Part shown: positions 39,796 through 49,248 of the stretch, one piece after another
Layout: every line of letters begins with the position of its first letter
Position numbering within the stretch: the first letter of the stretch is position 1
Origin: Chryseobacterium sp. 18061
Lineage (GTDB): Bacteria > Pseudomonadota > Gammaproteobacteria > Enterobacterales > Enterobacteriaceae
NCBI GenBank assembly: GCA_902706205.1
Contig: CACSKA010000001.1
Location: 496,001-560,000 of the forward strand
DNA length: 64,000 nt
Direction of reading: 5' to 3'
Notes under the pieces: model-generated
What the model saw: the letters and a program-made list of their open reading frames with translations, nothing else
The model's database searches: none
Told to the model about the DNA's origin: nothing
Made by a program: the position numbers and the translations under genes

Positions 39796-40710
39796 ATGCT
39801 CAGACTGGAAGACTTAACGTTGTTTGTTCGTGCGGCGGCGTTGGGCAGTTTTAGCGAAGCGGCGCGCGAGGCGGGGCTTCCACCTGCCCAAGTGAGCGCG
39901 GCCATTAAACGCCTGGAAACGCACCTCAATATCCGCTTATTTGCGCGTTCTACCCGCAGTCTGCGCCTGACGCCGGAAGGGGAAACGTGGCTGCCGTTCG
40001 CCACCCAAATGCTCGACACTCTCCATGCAGGGCTGCAGCAAATACAGGCCCCAGAGGATGAAATTCGCGGTACGTTGCAGATTGCTGTGCCGTCCGATCT
40101 TGGCCGCAACCTGCTGTTGTCAGTGTTCCAGGCTTTTCGACAACGCCATCCGGCGCTGCGCCTGCGCATTCTCTTTTCCGATAGTCTGACCGACGTGTTC
40201 AAGGATCCTGTGGATGTCGCGTTTCGCTACGGCAATAACGATGATGCGTCCTTTATTTCATTACCGGTAGCGTCTGAAAACCGTCGCGTACTGGTGGCGT
40301 CACCGGAATGGATTGCGCGAAACGATGTGCCGAAAACGCCGGAAGAATTACGCCAGCACGACGTGCTGACCTATATTCTGCGTGGGCGCGTTTACGATCG
40401 CTGGACCTTTTTATGCGACGGGCAGATACAGGAAATTCAAGTCAACAGCAGCGTGATGAGCGACGACGCCGAGGTCATTCGACGGCTGGCCATCTCGGGC
40501 GAGGGGATTGCCAATAAATCCTGGCTCGACGTCAGCGACGATATTGCCCAAGGGCGATTGAACATTATTCTTCCAGATTATCGGGGTGATAACGTTCCGC
40601 TGAATATGATTTGCCCACATCGAAAACAGCTCTCGACGGCGGTGCGTTTATTGTATGACGCCGTGTCGGAAAAGTGCGCCACAATAATGCAACAGATGCC
40701 GGGTCGTTAA
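39796..40710 (+). CDS. LysR-type transcriptional regulator
   Basis: 304-residue LTTR with an N-terminal winged helix (FVRAAALGSFSEAAREAGLPPAQVSAAIKRLE contains the HTH at about 10-40) and a substrate-binding domain of the DmlR/YafC type. AGGAGAG precedes the ATG. The divergent neighbour across 220 bases is rcnB, which is not a typical LTTR target; the regulated gene and inducer are unknown. Confidence 0.88.
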   Translation: MLRLEDLTLFVRAAALGSFSEAAREAGLPPAQVSAAIKRLETHLNIRLFARSTRSLRLTPEGETWLPFATQMLDTLHAGLQQIQAPEDEIRGTLQIAVPSDLGRNLLLSVFQAFRQRHPALRLRILFSDSLTDVFKDPVDVAFRYGNNDDASFISLPVASENRRVLVASPEWIARNDVPKTPEELRQHDVLTYILRGRVYDRWTFLCDGQIQEIQVNSSVMSDDAEVIRRLAISGEGIANKSWLDVSDDIAQGRLNIILPDYRGDNVPLNMICPHRKQLSTAVRLLYDAVSEKCATIMQQMPGR

Positions 40711-40714
40711 CTGA

Positions 40715-40732
40715 TTATTATCGCGATAATAA
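40715..40732. promoter_or_regulatory. 18-bp perfect palindrome downstream of the LysR gene
   Basis: TTATTATCGCGATAATAA is a perfect palindrome five bases after the LysR stop. A second half-like copy, GTTATCGCGC, lies about 30 bases further on. No T-run follows, so an operator for the downstream cyclic-di-GMP cluster (starts 40927) is as likely as a terminator. Confidence 0.45.
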
Positions 40733-40926
40733 GCAATGATTTCATTTTGTTTGTTATCGCGCACTGTCGTAAATATCGGGTTTAACATTATAATCACACC
40801 TTTCATTAAAATTGTTAATATTTATTTTTGAACCGGTTTGTGTTTGTCGCCTTGCGCATGGATACGTATTCTCTGTAAGCCAAACCTGTCTGTACCAGGC
40901 AGATATCCCAGAGTAACTAGTGACCC

Positions 40927-42357
40927 ATGCATAAATTGACGATTCATCCTTCGACGATGCTGAAGGAAGAAAATACGCTATTTAACACCATCGTCCTGAC
41001 GGTGACGACGCTAGTCCTTTTTTTTGCCAGCAGCATTCTGCAGCAAACTGGGCATTTGGCTCTTTTCTGGCCGTTCAATGCGCTATTGGTCGGTCTTTTT
41101 TTACGGTTCCCTTTTTTTAATCGGCCGCATAACTATTTAATCTGTTTATTAGTGTTACTGCTGGGTAACGCGGCGTGTGGATATAATGACGCAGGTTCGG
41201 TCCTGATTGCGATCTCTAATATGTTGTTCGTCATTATTTTGACGAAAGCCATTTTATATGAGAAGAAAACACCGGAAGAGCCGCTGAAGCTAAACGTCCT
41301 GCGTCTTTACAGTTATTGCCTGCTGAGCGCATTAATTTCCTCGCTACTCGGAAGCTACGGTTTTGAACTGACATCCCACCAGACTTTCCTCAATATTTAT
41401 TCCGTCTGGTTTAGCGAGCAATTTTCTACCAGCGTGCTGGTCCTGCCTTTCCTGTTGACCTGGAATGGCAATCTGCTGCCGCAAAAATATGAACTCAGCC
41501 GGGTGATGCCGCTTGGTCTGCTGATTTTGTCTATTACTGCTTCCGCACACAGCGGTGGCATTGGCAGCCTGGCTGTTACGTTGCCTGCACTGATTTGGTG
41601 TGCGATCAGTTATTCGCTGCCGGTGACCTGCTTGCTGACACAGCTAACCGGTATTGCCGAAGTCTTGATGGTCTATTCCAACTGGATGTATTCCGGCATT
41701 AACGGGCATATCACGCAGATTGTTTCTGCGCGCATGGGGATTGCCTCTGTCGCTATCAGCCCGGTGATGGTGGCGGTGAGCGTACAGGCCATCAACGTGC
41801 TGGTTAAACAGCTGTCGGCCCGCGCCAATTACGACTATCTGACCCGCGTGCATTCGCGTTTTGGCCTGTATGAAAAATTACGTTTGCAGGATGAGAAAAC
41901 GGTCAATACCGCATTGAACGTTTTGCTGCTGGATATCGACCATTTCAAAAGCATCAACGATACGCACGGCCACGACTGCGGCGACAGCGTATTGACCGAA
42001 TTCGCTCGCCGGGTCAAAGACGTGGTGGGTGAGAAGGGCATTGTGGCGCGTATGGGCGGCGAAGAGTTTGCTGTCGTAATGCCGGATGCCTGCGGTGATA
42101 ACGGTTATCTTCTGGCAGAAGAAATTCGCGCCGAGATTGAACAGATGGAAGTGAATTGGGAAGGGGACACGCTTTCCCTGACCGTCAGTATCGGGCTGAG
42201 CCATGGCCAGGCCGCACGGCGACAGCTGGTCGATGCCTTCGACAAACTGCTCTCCGAAGCAGACCGATACCTGTATCAATCGAAAAAAGCAGGGCGTAAC
42301 CGCACCTCTGCCGCACCTGCGGTCATGGACAAACTTCTGGAGCCTTCTGCCTCCTAA
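40927..42357 (+). CDS. membrane diguanylate cyclase with MASE1-like sensor
   Basis: 476-residue enzyme predicted to make cyclic-di-GMP. The N-terminal 290 residues form about eight membrane helices of the MASE1 type (QQTGHLALFWPFNALLVGLFLR is the hallmark segment). The GGDEF domain has LLDIDHFKSINDTHGH and an intact GGEEF (377-381). The position of the RxxD inhibitory site holds GEKG, so product inhibition by that site is unlikely. Two EAL genes follow on the same strand after 63 and 27 bases, suggesting a make-and-break module. The ribosome site is weak. Confidence 0.88.
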   Translation: MHKLTIHPSTMLKEENTLFNTIVLTVTTLVLFFASSILQQTGHLALFWPFNALLVGLFLRFPFFNRPHNYLICLLVLLLGNAACGYNDAGSVLIAISNMLFVIILTKAILYEKKTPEEPLKLNVLRLYSYCLLSALISSLLGSYGFELTSHQTFLNIYSVWFSEQFSTSVLVLPFLLTWNGNLLPQKYELSRVMPLGLLILSITASAHSGGIGSLAVTLPALIWCAISYSLPVTCLLTQLTGIAEVLMVYSNWMYSGINGHITQIVSARMGIASVAISPVMVAVSVQAINVLVKQLSARANYDYLTRVHSRFGLYEKLRLQDEKTVNTALNVLLLDIDHFKSINDTHGHDCGDSVLTEFARRVKDVVGEKGIVARMGGEEFAVVMPDACGDNGYLLAEEIRAEIEQMEVNWEGDTLSLTVSIGLSHGQAARRQLVDAFDKLLSEADRYLYQSKKAGRNRTSAAPAVMDKLLEPSAS

Positions 42358-42420
42358 GGCAAACGGCACACTGTAATTTTTACCTCTTTTAACGCTAGAG
42401 CTAACGCAATAACCCACGCT

Positions 42421-44904
42421 ATGGAAAAGTCTTCCCTGAAAGCCTACCCATTCACTTTGCTGAAAAGTGTGATGATAATTTTGCTGGTCGCGCTACTGGT
42501 CATGATCCTGTGCGCTACCGGTCTGCTCGACTATCAGTCCCGTAAAACGGGAAATCTGATGAATGAGCAATTGTTAAACACGCAGAGTGAGATGGTTCAG
42601 CTCAAGCTGGGAGATTTTCTCGACAGCCCGCATCAGCTCAGCCTGTTGATGCAGAAATTTCTCCAGGGAGGCCAGGCCGCCGTCAACGATGGCATGGTGC
42701 GACCTGAATTAGTCTATTTAGGTTCTCGGACTTTTGCGGATATGCAGGCGATGCAAAGCTTCTCCTGGACCGATGCCAACGGGAATTACTTCTCCGTAAA
42801 GCGCGATAGCACCACCGGGCGTATTTACCTCGAGCGTAGCAGTCCGCAGGATCCGACGCAGCTAATCACCTACAGCGGGATCAGTGAGCAAAGTAACATC
42901 GTTAAAGCCGTCAACAATTTCAACATAAACAGTTTCTCGTGGTTCCACATCGCGCAGCACCAGCGTAATCCGTGGTGGATAAACGAACCTGGCGTAAAAG
43001 GGTATATCGCGACTTATCATCTGCCGGTGTACACCAAAGAAGGGCTGTTCGCAGGCGTGATTTCCAGCGGGCTGATGCCAGCCAAAATGAGTGGCTATCT
43101 GGCGCAGTTACTGCCAAGTAAAGATTACGCCCTGCTTATTTTCGACGAAAAAAAACGCGTTGTAGCCAGCACCGATAACGCGATGATGCCTGACAAACTG
43201 CCGTCTTCGCTGACTCATGAAACCGAAGACTGCAACTGCGAGAAATTGACCTCATTCCACGTCAACGGGAAACGCTTCCTGGCGACGTCCTTTGATGTGC
43301 GCGACAGCGAATACCTGCTCAAATGGCACGCCGTGCTGGTTGCGCCGCATCAGGCTGCACTGGCGACCACTCGGCAGCAGCACTTGATGATTACGCTTGC
43401 CAGCGCGATGGTTATTCTGCTACTGATGGCGGCACTTAGCCTGGTTATCCTGCGCTTTACCGGCTCGCTGAAAGAGACCGTTGAGAAGGTTAAAGAGATT
43501 GGCCTCAAGCCGTGGAAAAAAGAGACTAAAAAACGGACCTTCCCGGAACTGGCGACGCTAAACGAAGAGCTTGAACGCGTGTCTGAGCTGACGCCATCGG
43601 CGGGTGCGCACCGTACCAGCCTTGAAGAAGACGCGGATACCGGCTTCCTGACGCTCGGCGGCCTGATGCATACCCCAGCGCTGTATGACAACCGCAATCT
43701 GCTGGCGATGATTAAGGTCAGCAACTTCAATTCCGTCAAAAATGCGCTCGGCAGCGCGTTGGCGAAAGAGTTTATTCAGTCCTTTGCCGAACGCCTGCGC
43801 AGCATTCTGCCGGAAGGCGCGTTGTGCTGTCGCGACCGCGAGGACACTTTCATTATCGCCTTCACCGGGACGTACGAAAGCAAAGATGTGGCGTGGTATC
43901 GCGGCGTGATCACCTCCGTTTTCCGCGAACAGTCGGCGGAAATTGCCGGTGAATCGCACATCTTTACTGGCCACGCGGGGATGATTATCGAACCGCTGAC
44001 CGAAGAAAGCTTCAGCGAATGTCTGCGTAACGTCAGCCTTGCCGTGCAGCACACCCAGAATCAGCGTAACGGTGCGTGCGATCTTTATACGCCAGAAATG
44101 CGTGAAGAAGAGGTCAACAACCTGCGTCTGCACCAGGCGCTGCGTGACGATCTGCAAACCGAAGGTTTCCATCTTGTGCTGCAGCCAATCGTGCCGTTTG
44201 CGGAACAGGTGCAGTGTAAGGAAGGGGAGTGCCTGATTCGCTGGCAGTCCAACGTGCTTGGCTTCGTGCCGCCGGATAAATTTATCGCGCTGGCCGAACA
44301 CACCGGCATGATAGTGCCGCTGGGCAAATGGATAATCGACACCGCCTGCCGTGAGCTGGCAACGTTTATCGCCCGTGGCGCACCAACTGACTTCAAACTG
44401 CACATCAATATTTCTGCGGTACAGCTGCAGCAGGCTGATTTCTCACGCCATCTGCTGGAGTGTATTCATCGTTATGAACTGCACAACAACAATATCTGCA
44501 TAGAGATTACTGAAAGTGTGCTGCTTCATGACACGCACCGGATCGTTGAGATCCTCGCGTATCTGCGCCGGCTGGGCATTTCCGTGGCTATTGATGATTT
44601 CGGTTCCGGTTATTCGAGCCTGTCTTATCTGCACTCTTTGCCGTTCGACTGTCTGAAAATCGACCGTGGCTTTGTGAGAAACGTACTGGAAGACAAGAAA
44701 AGTGAAGCCGTCATTGCCTCGGTGCTGATGCTGTCGCGCAGTTTTGAAGTGCCGCTGGTTGCCGAAGGGGTGGAGACCGCCGAAATGGCTGCCAAGCTGC
44801 ACGAAATGGGGTGCGATCTGGCACAGGGCTACTATTACTCACGACCAAAACCGTTTGCCGATTTTGTCACGGCAAATGGCCTGTTTGTTGTGCAGCCTGA
44901 ATAA
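42421..44904 (+). CDS. membrane cyclic-di-GMP phosphodiesterase (degenerate GGDEF-EAL), copy 1
   Basis: 827-residue protein: membrane helix (about 11-34), large periplasmic sensor (35-320, Cache-like), second helix (about 322-345), a GGDEF remnant in which the signature reads DREDTF (472-477), and a full EAL domain. Catalytic residues are present: Glu603 in ECLIR (EAL variant ECL), Asn663, Glu698 in ITES, Asp725-Asp726 in DDFGSG, Lys746, Glu782 and Gln802. It should therefore hydrolyse cyclic-di-GMP. It is paralogous to the next gene. Confidence 0.88.
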   Translation: MEKSSLKAYPFTLLKSVMIILLVALLVMILCATGLLDYQSRKTGNLMNEQLLNTQSEMVQLKLGDFLDSPHQLSLLMQKFLQGGQAAVNDGMVRPELVYLGSRTFADMQAMQSFSWTDANGNYFSVKRDSTTGRIYLERSSPQDPTQLITYSGISEQSNIVKAVNNFNINSFSWFHIAQHQRNPWWINEPGVKGYIATYHLPVYTKEGLFAGVISSGLMPAKMSGYLAQLLPSKDYALLIFDEKKRVVASTDNAMMPDKLPSSLTHETEDCNCEKLTSFHVNGKRFLATSFDVRDSEYLLKWHAVLVAPHQAALATTRQQHLMITLASAMVILLLMAALSLVILRFTGSLKETVEKVKEIGLKPWKKETKKRTFPELATLNEELERVSELTPSAGAHRTSLEEDADTGFLTLGGLMHTPALYDNRNLLAMIKVSNFNSVKNALGSALAKEFIQSFAERLRSILPEGALCCRDREDTFIIAFTGTYESKDVAWYRGVITSVFREQSAEIAGESHIFTGHAGMIIEPLTEESFSECLRNVSLAVQHTQNQRNGACDLYTPEMREEEVNNLRLHQALRDDLQTEGFHLVLQPIVPFAEQVQCKEGECLIRWQSNVLGFVPPDKFIALAEHTGMIVPLGKWIIDTACRELATFIARGAPTDFKLHINISAVQLQQADFSRHLLECIHRYELHNNNICIEITESVLLHDTHRIVEILAYLRRLGISVAIDDFGSGYSSLSYLHSLPFDCLKIDRGFVRNVLEDKKSEAVIASVLMLSRSFEVPLVAEGVETAEMAAKLHEMGCDLAQGYYYSRPKPFADFVTANGLFVVQPE

Positions 44905-44931
44905 TGAGTTGAGCGGAAACCGAGGCGCGCT

Positions 44932-47529
44932 ATGCAAATCCTGAAGGAAAAGTTCTCTGTCGACACCTACCCGTTGTCGTTGACCAAGACCATTCTGTTA
45001 ACGCTGCTGCTGACGTTTTGCGTGGTGCTCGCCACCATGTACACGTTCCTGAACTATGCCGGGTACGCGTTCCTTGACACCATCAGTGAGGAAATCCTCA
45101 ATTCGAAAAAGCAGACCATCGAGCGGGCGATTAACAACTACATCAACGTTCCGCAGCAGTCGAACGCAATTGTGGTTCACGCGCTGAGCCAGATGGATGC
45201 GAACACCTTTACGGTGCGCGATCTCAGCGGTTTGCTTATCAACAACGTCACCAATGTTTTTTCAGAGCGTGACTATCTCGATATGGTCGAGTTCGGCCAC
45301 GTTAATGGCGACTTCATTGGTATTTCGCACGACAGGCTGCAGAAAAATTATCTTGGTGTGAAGGATGATGCAACCGGCAATCAGCTTACTTTGCTCAGTG
45401 ATTACAGCCTCGATTCGACAGTCGAAAGCGTCATCCCCACTTACGACACCACTACACGTATCTGGTACAAAGCGGCGGAAGTTGATCGCCGTTCACACTG
45501 GACGCAGCCTTTCCGTGATTATGAAGAAGCAAAAACGGCGGGTATCGCCTGGAGTTCACCGGCCTTTGACCGGAATGGCGTCTTCACCGGCGTCGTGTCC
45601 AGTGAGCTGCATTTTGCTGAACTGAATAATAATCTTGAGCATTTCAGACCGTTCCCGGAAAGTATTCTGCTTATCGTGAACGATAAAAATGAGCTGGTGG
45701 CGTCATCCATGCCCTCTCTGGCTAATTCGATATTCAAGGGCGGCCATCTTGACGTGAAATTGCAAACGCTGGAGCAAACCGGAGTGCCTGCAATCGTAAG
45801 CGCCGGGAAAGCACTTGCGCAACGCACAACGCCGGGCATGTTGTCGGTGAAAGTCAACGGCAAGCCGTTCTATGTTGATACTTTTAACGTCGAAGATCAG
45901 GAAGGTCGGCTGCACTGGAAAGGGGTGATTGTGAGCCCGGCGACGGCGATTACCCAAAGCATTCTGAGCTATGGCCAAGTGGTCATGCTGGTGCTGTTTA
46001 TCGCCTGCGGACTCGGTTTTCTGGCGGTCGGTTTTGTTCTGTCGCGCGCCACGCGACCACTGAATGATATTGCCCGTAAAGCGGATGAGTTAGTGACGCA
46101 CCGCTGGACACCCTCTAAAGAAAAACGCCATTTCCCTGAAATCGCCTCGCTGGAAACGACCTTTATGGCGTTGTCGCACAAGCTGGCGGAAAGCTTTGAA
46201 TTGCAGCGTAAAAAGATTGAAGAGGACGATGGTACAGCATTGTGGACCCGCGCCGGATTACGCCAGCAGCCTTCGCTTTATAAGCGCCGCAACATGGTCG
46301 GACTCATCCACATCAACAACATGTACAGCATCGTGAATGCACTGGGGACAGAGTTCGCTGATATCTTTATCAATGAGTTTATCTCCCGCCTGCGCGACCT
46401 GCTGCCGACTGATATCCTGATTGCTCGCGATACCACTGACAAACTGCTGGTCGTGTTCCCAGGAATGAATCAGCACAAGGATTATCTACGCTACCGCACC
46501 GTGATGGAATCGATGTTCATGGGTGAAGATAGCGAGCAGCGGGCGAACGACAATAAATACGTCTATACCGGCAACGTGGGCATGGTTCTCGACACGATTA
46601 CCGAAGAGAGTTTTTCGGCGATCCGCCGTGGCGCAGGCATGGCATTGCTACAGGCAGAGGCGATTGGTAACGGCGTGGTCATGCTGTTCTCGCAGGAAAT
46701 GTACGAAAATGAGCTGTACAACATTAAGTTGCATGAGCATCTCAACGATGCGATTCATCAGCATGAATTCCATCTGGTTCTACAGCCAATTATCGATCAG
46801 AACGACGAAACCCACTGCCGAGAAGGTGAGTGCCTGCTTCGCTGGAAATCTGAAGCGCTGGGCGAGATCCCACCGACGCGCTTTATTCCGCTGGCGGAAG
46901 AGAGCGGGTTGATTGTGCCGCTTGGCAAATGGGTGATAGAAGAAGCCTGTCGCGAACTGGCGGAAATGATCGCCCGCGGAGCGCCGCAGAACTTTCTGCT
47001 GCACATTAACGTGTCGGCTATTCAGCTGCTACAGCAGGATTTTGCTTGGCATCTGATGGACGCAATCCGTCAGAATGGCCTCGCGAACAGCAATATCTGC
47101 ATTGAAATCACTGAAAGTGTCCTGATGCAGGACATGCAGCGGATCGGCAAAATGTTGAGCTATTTGCGCCGTCACGGTATTTCTATTTCCCTGGATGATT
47201 TTGGCTCCGGCTTTAGCAGTCTCTCGTACCTGCACGCGCTGCCGTTTGACAGCATCAAAATTGATCGTAACTTTGTACATGGCGTAATGGGCGATGAAAA
47301 AGCGCAGTCGGTTATCAGCTCGCTTATCATGCTGGCCAGCGGTTTTAACGTGCCGCTGATCGCCGAAGGTATCGAAGACGAAGACGTGATGCTGAAGCTC
47401 AAAGCGCTAGGCTGTGAGAAAGCGCAGGGCTACTACTTCCGCCGTCCGGCGGAGTTTTCTACCTTCCACTGCGAAGCGGGTGAGTTTTACTACCAGCCTT
47501 GCGATGAGCGGGAAGAAGAGCCGGTTTGA
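44932..47529 (+). CDS. membrane cyclic-di-GMP phosphodiesterase (degenerate GGDEF-EAL), copy 2
   Basis: 865-residue paralogue of the preceding protein with the same order: helix (about 20-42), periplasmic dCache-like sensor (to about 345), helix (about 347-370), HAMP-like linker (SRATRPLNDIARKADEL), GGDEF remnant (ARDTTDKLLVVF), EAL domain with ECLLR (Glu633), ITES, DDFGSG, KIDR, AEGIE and AQGYYF. GAGG lies six bases before the ATG. The EAL domains of the two copies are highly alike while the periplasmic sensors have diverged, so they probably read different signals. Confidence 0.88.
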   Translation: MQILKEKFSVDTYPLSLTKTILLTLLLTFCVVLATMYTFLNYAGYAFLDTISEEILNSKKQTIERAINNYINVPQQSNAIVVHALSQMDANTFTVRDLSGLLINNVTNVFSERDYLDMVEFGHVNGDFIGISHDRLQKNYLGVKDDATGNQLTLLSDYSLDSTVESVIPTYDTTTRIWYKAAEVDRRSHWTQPFRDYEEAKTAGIAWSSPAFDRNGVFTGVVSSELHFAELNNNLEHFRPFPESILLIVNDKNELVASSMPSLANSIFKGGHLDVKLQTLEQTGVPAIVSAGKALAQRTTPGMLSVKVNGKPFYVDTFNVEDQEGRLHWKGVIVSPATAITQSILSYGQVVMLVLFIACGLGFLAVGFVLSRATRPLNDIARKADELVTHRWTPSKEKRHFPEIASLETTFMALSHKLAESFELQRKKIEEDDGTALWTRAGLRQQPSLYKRRNMVGLIHINNMYSIVNALGTEFADIFINEFISRLRDLLPTDILIARDTTDKLLVVFPGMNQHKDYLRYRTVMESMFMGEDSEQRANDNKYVYTGNVGMVLDTITEESFSAIRRGAGMALLQAEAIGNGVVMLFSQEMYENELYNIKLHEHLNDAIHQHEFHLVLQPIIDQNDETHCREGECLLRWKSEALGEIPPTRFIPLAEESGLIVPLGKWVIEEACRELAEMIARGAPQNFLLHINVSAIQLLQQDFAWHLMDAIRQNGLANSNICIEITESVLMQDMQRIGKMLSYLRRHGISISLDDFGSGFSSLSYLHALPFDSIKIDRNFVHGVMGDEKAQSVISSLIMLASGFNVPLIAEGIEDEDVMLKLKALGCEKAQGYYFRRPAEFSTFHCEAGEFYYQPCDEREEEPV

Positions 47530-47564
47530 TGTCTTGGGGAAAAGTGGGGTAAGAAAGGCGTCGT

Positions 47565-47600
47565 TTTAAGAGTCAGCACCATCAAGAGCTGGCTCTTAAA
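47565..47600 (-). terminator. stem-loop after hcp, facing the EAL gene
   Basis: TTTAAGAGTCAGC and GCTGGCTCTTAAA pair over 13 bases with one G-U pair and a 10-base loop. It lies between the convergent stops of the second EAL gene and hcp, 32 bases past the hcp stop. The T-run on either side is short. Confidence 0.5.
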
Positions 47601-47631
47601 TGCGATTGATCCTGGAGCAAATATTATCGCC

Positions 47632-48132
47632 TTACCGATCATTTTTGGGCTGCGGGGCTGGCTTCATCCATGCATCATCATATTTAATATTCCCTCTGAC
47701 ATAATTCCATTCAATACGCCGAAATCTTAGTCCCACAACCTCATGCATGTTAGGTGAAGAACTCCCCGGATAATAAACATGTGTGAAGTCAACCGAGGAA
47801 ATCACTACGCTTTCGAGTGTGATGGTATAGGTTTCGACTTCCAGGCCCGCTTCTACAATCTCAAAATATTTAATTACCGCTTTTTGTAAGCGTTTTGATT
47901 CGCATACCGCAACTGCCAGATAAGGGCTGACGTTATCCAATTGTTTATGCAGTATCACCGGATTGTGTTGCCGGGTCCCGGTCATGTTTCCAGTGTGGCT
48001 ATCAACGCTTTGCCTGACACCGTAGCTGCTGTTCATTATTTCTATCGCACCTTCGCGGCCTGGAGTAATACAATTACCAGGAACCAATATTCCATTTTCG
48101 TCATAAAGAAATAAATAAGCGGGTAATGACAT
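47632..48132 (-). CDS. hcp: Hcp-family type VI secretion tube protein (orphan)
   Basis: 166-residue Hcp1-family protein, which forms hexameric rings of the type VI secretion tube and carries or binds effectors. The start MSLPAYLFLYDENGILVPG, the central HKQLDNVSPYLAVAVC and the C-terminal VGLRFRRIEWNYV are typical. It has a near-perfect Shine-Dalgarno (AGGAGGT, seven bases before the ATG) located inside the upstream gene, and its ATG shares one base with that gene's stop. No other type VI structural gene is in the window, so it would rely on a secretion machine encoded elsewhere. Confidence 0.88.
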   Translation of the reverse strand: MSLPAYLFLYDENGILVPGNCITPGREGAIEIMNSSYGVRQSVDSHTGNMTGTRQHNPVILHKQLDNVSPYLAVAVCESKRLQKAVIKYFEIVEAGLEVETYTITLESVVISSVDFTHVYYPGSSSPNMHEVVGLRFRRIEWNYVRGNIKYDDAWMKPAPQPKNDR

Positions 48133-48479
48133 TATAGACCTCCTAAATGTGTCAGTTGACCATTATTATCAATAAAGAACTCATGAATATAATCATTGCC
48201 ATTAAGACCATAGGAAAGGGTATAAGAATAGCCATAATGCCATTTGAAATTTATACAGCCATCAGGATAGGATTGATGTAAGTTTTTATTATACTCAACT
48301 ACGGTTTCATCAAGATTTTCGCTTGATTCGATGCGGTAGTAACTCAAAACATCTTTTTTATCCACGCTAAAGCAAAGGTGATTACCCTCAATAAATGTAG
48401 ATCTCGTTTGGGGACCAGGTCGTCCACCGGGGCAACCAGTTAATAGTAATATAAAAGGGATAGCAATGAATGTTTTCAT
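48132..48479 (-). CDS. small lipoprotein, candidate immunity protein
   Basis: 115-residue lipoprotein with lipobox LLTGC (acylated Cys16) and Pro rather than Asp at +2, so it is probably sent to the outer membrane. The mature part is a short beta-rich domain (FIEGNHLCFSVDKKDVLSYYRI) with two cysteines. It overlaps the metallopeptidase stop (ATGA, 48476-48479) and the hcp start. A periplasmic lipoprotein locked between a toxin-like peptidase and Hcp fits an immunity protein; this role is inferred from context. Confidence 0.75.
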   Translation of the reverse strand: MKTFIAIPFILLLTGCPGGRPGPQTRSTFIEGNHLCFSVDKKDVLSYYRIESSENLDETVVEYNKNLHQSYPDGCINFKWHYGYSYTLSYGLNGNDYIHEFFIDNNGQLTHLGGL

Positions 48480-49036
48480 CCTGGAAATCCATTTAGCACT
48501 GATTTATATTTGCCTATGAGTGAGTAAACTGATTGATTTGGGTTGAAATCACGATATTCATATAAGTCACTGTTCTCTGCGAAACCGTGATGTAACAATA
48601 ACCAATAATCACTCACGATTGATGCTTGTTGCTCAAGTCCGTAGTGAAGCAAATCAGCTTTATCTAAGCTATAGCTGTAATCGGCAATACGAGAGAATAG
48701 CCCTCGGGTTCTGACAAACATACCTTTTTGGTTTTGCCACACGTGCATCATTTCATGCATGAATCTGTGTTTCGTTATTAGTTTCGGTTCTAATGAAAAA
48801 TCGGGTGAATACGTTTCCTCTCTAAACCACATCTCACCGTTAGGGCTCATCGCCACATTTATGGGTTGTAGATTAAAGGGAAGATAGCTCTCCCTGTGTA
48901 CCCACACACGAAAGTATTCAATGCTGTTGCCATACAAGGTCTTCGCCAACGCTATTTCACCAAGGGTGAGTAGCCTCAAGCCTCCGGGAATGATAATTGT
49001 ACCTGACGTAGGTTTGATAAACTCATTGACTGGCAT
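48476..49036 (-). CDS. small zinc metallopeptidase, candidate type VI effector
   Basis: 186-residue protein without a signal peptide. It contains an HExxH zinc motif, HEMMH at 94-98 (in RFMHEMMHVWQNQKG), and a downstream acidic candidate third ligand in YGLEQQASIVSDYW. The central peptidase core is flanked by an N-terminal segment beginning MPVNEFIKPTSG. The ATG at 49036 has AGGGG five bases upstream; an ATG at 49054 has no ribosome site. It is first in a coupled unit with a lipoprotein and Hcp, the layout of an exported effector with immunity. Base composition is AT-richer than the flanking EAL and channel genes, suggesting transfer. The substrate is unknown. Confidence 0.76.
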   Translation of the reverse strand: MPVNEFIKPTSGTIIIPGGLRLLTLGEIALAKTLYGNSIEYFRVWVHRESYLPFNLQPINVAMSPNGEMWFREETYSPDFSLEPKLITKHRFMHEMMHVWQNQKGMFVRTRGLFSRIADYSYSLDKADLLHYGLEQQASIVSDYWLLLHHGFAENSDLYEYRDFNPNQSVYSLIGKYKSVLNGFPG

Positions 49037-49248
49037 AAAAACCCCTAACTCCATGGTGGTTTATTTTTCAGCCTACGCTTAATTAATTAAAAGAGAAATT
49101 ATTTTTTCTGTGAATGAGTTTAATAGAAAAGAGTGACGTTAGCGGGTTAACTAATAAAGTAGCGAATGCAGGAGGTTATTTTTAATGGGTGTGGGTAATG
49201 GCAGGTTTATCGTTTTATCTTTTTTATGATTGGCTCCCTTAATGACTC

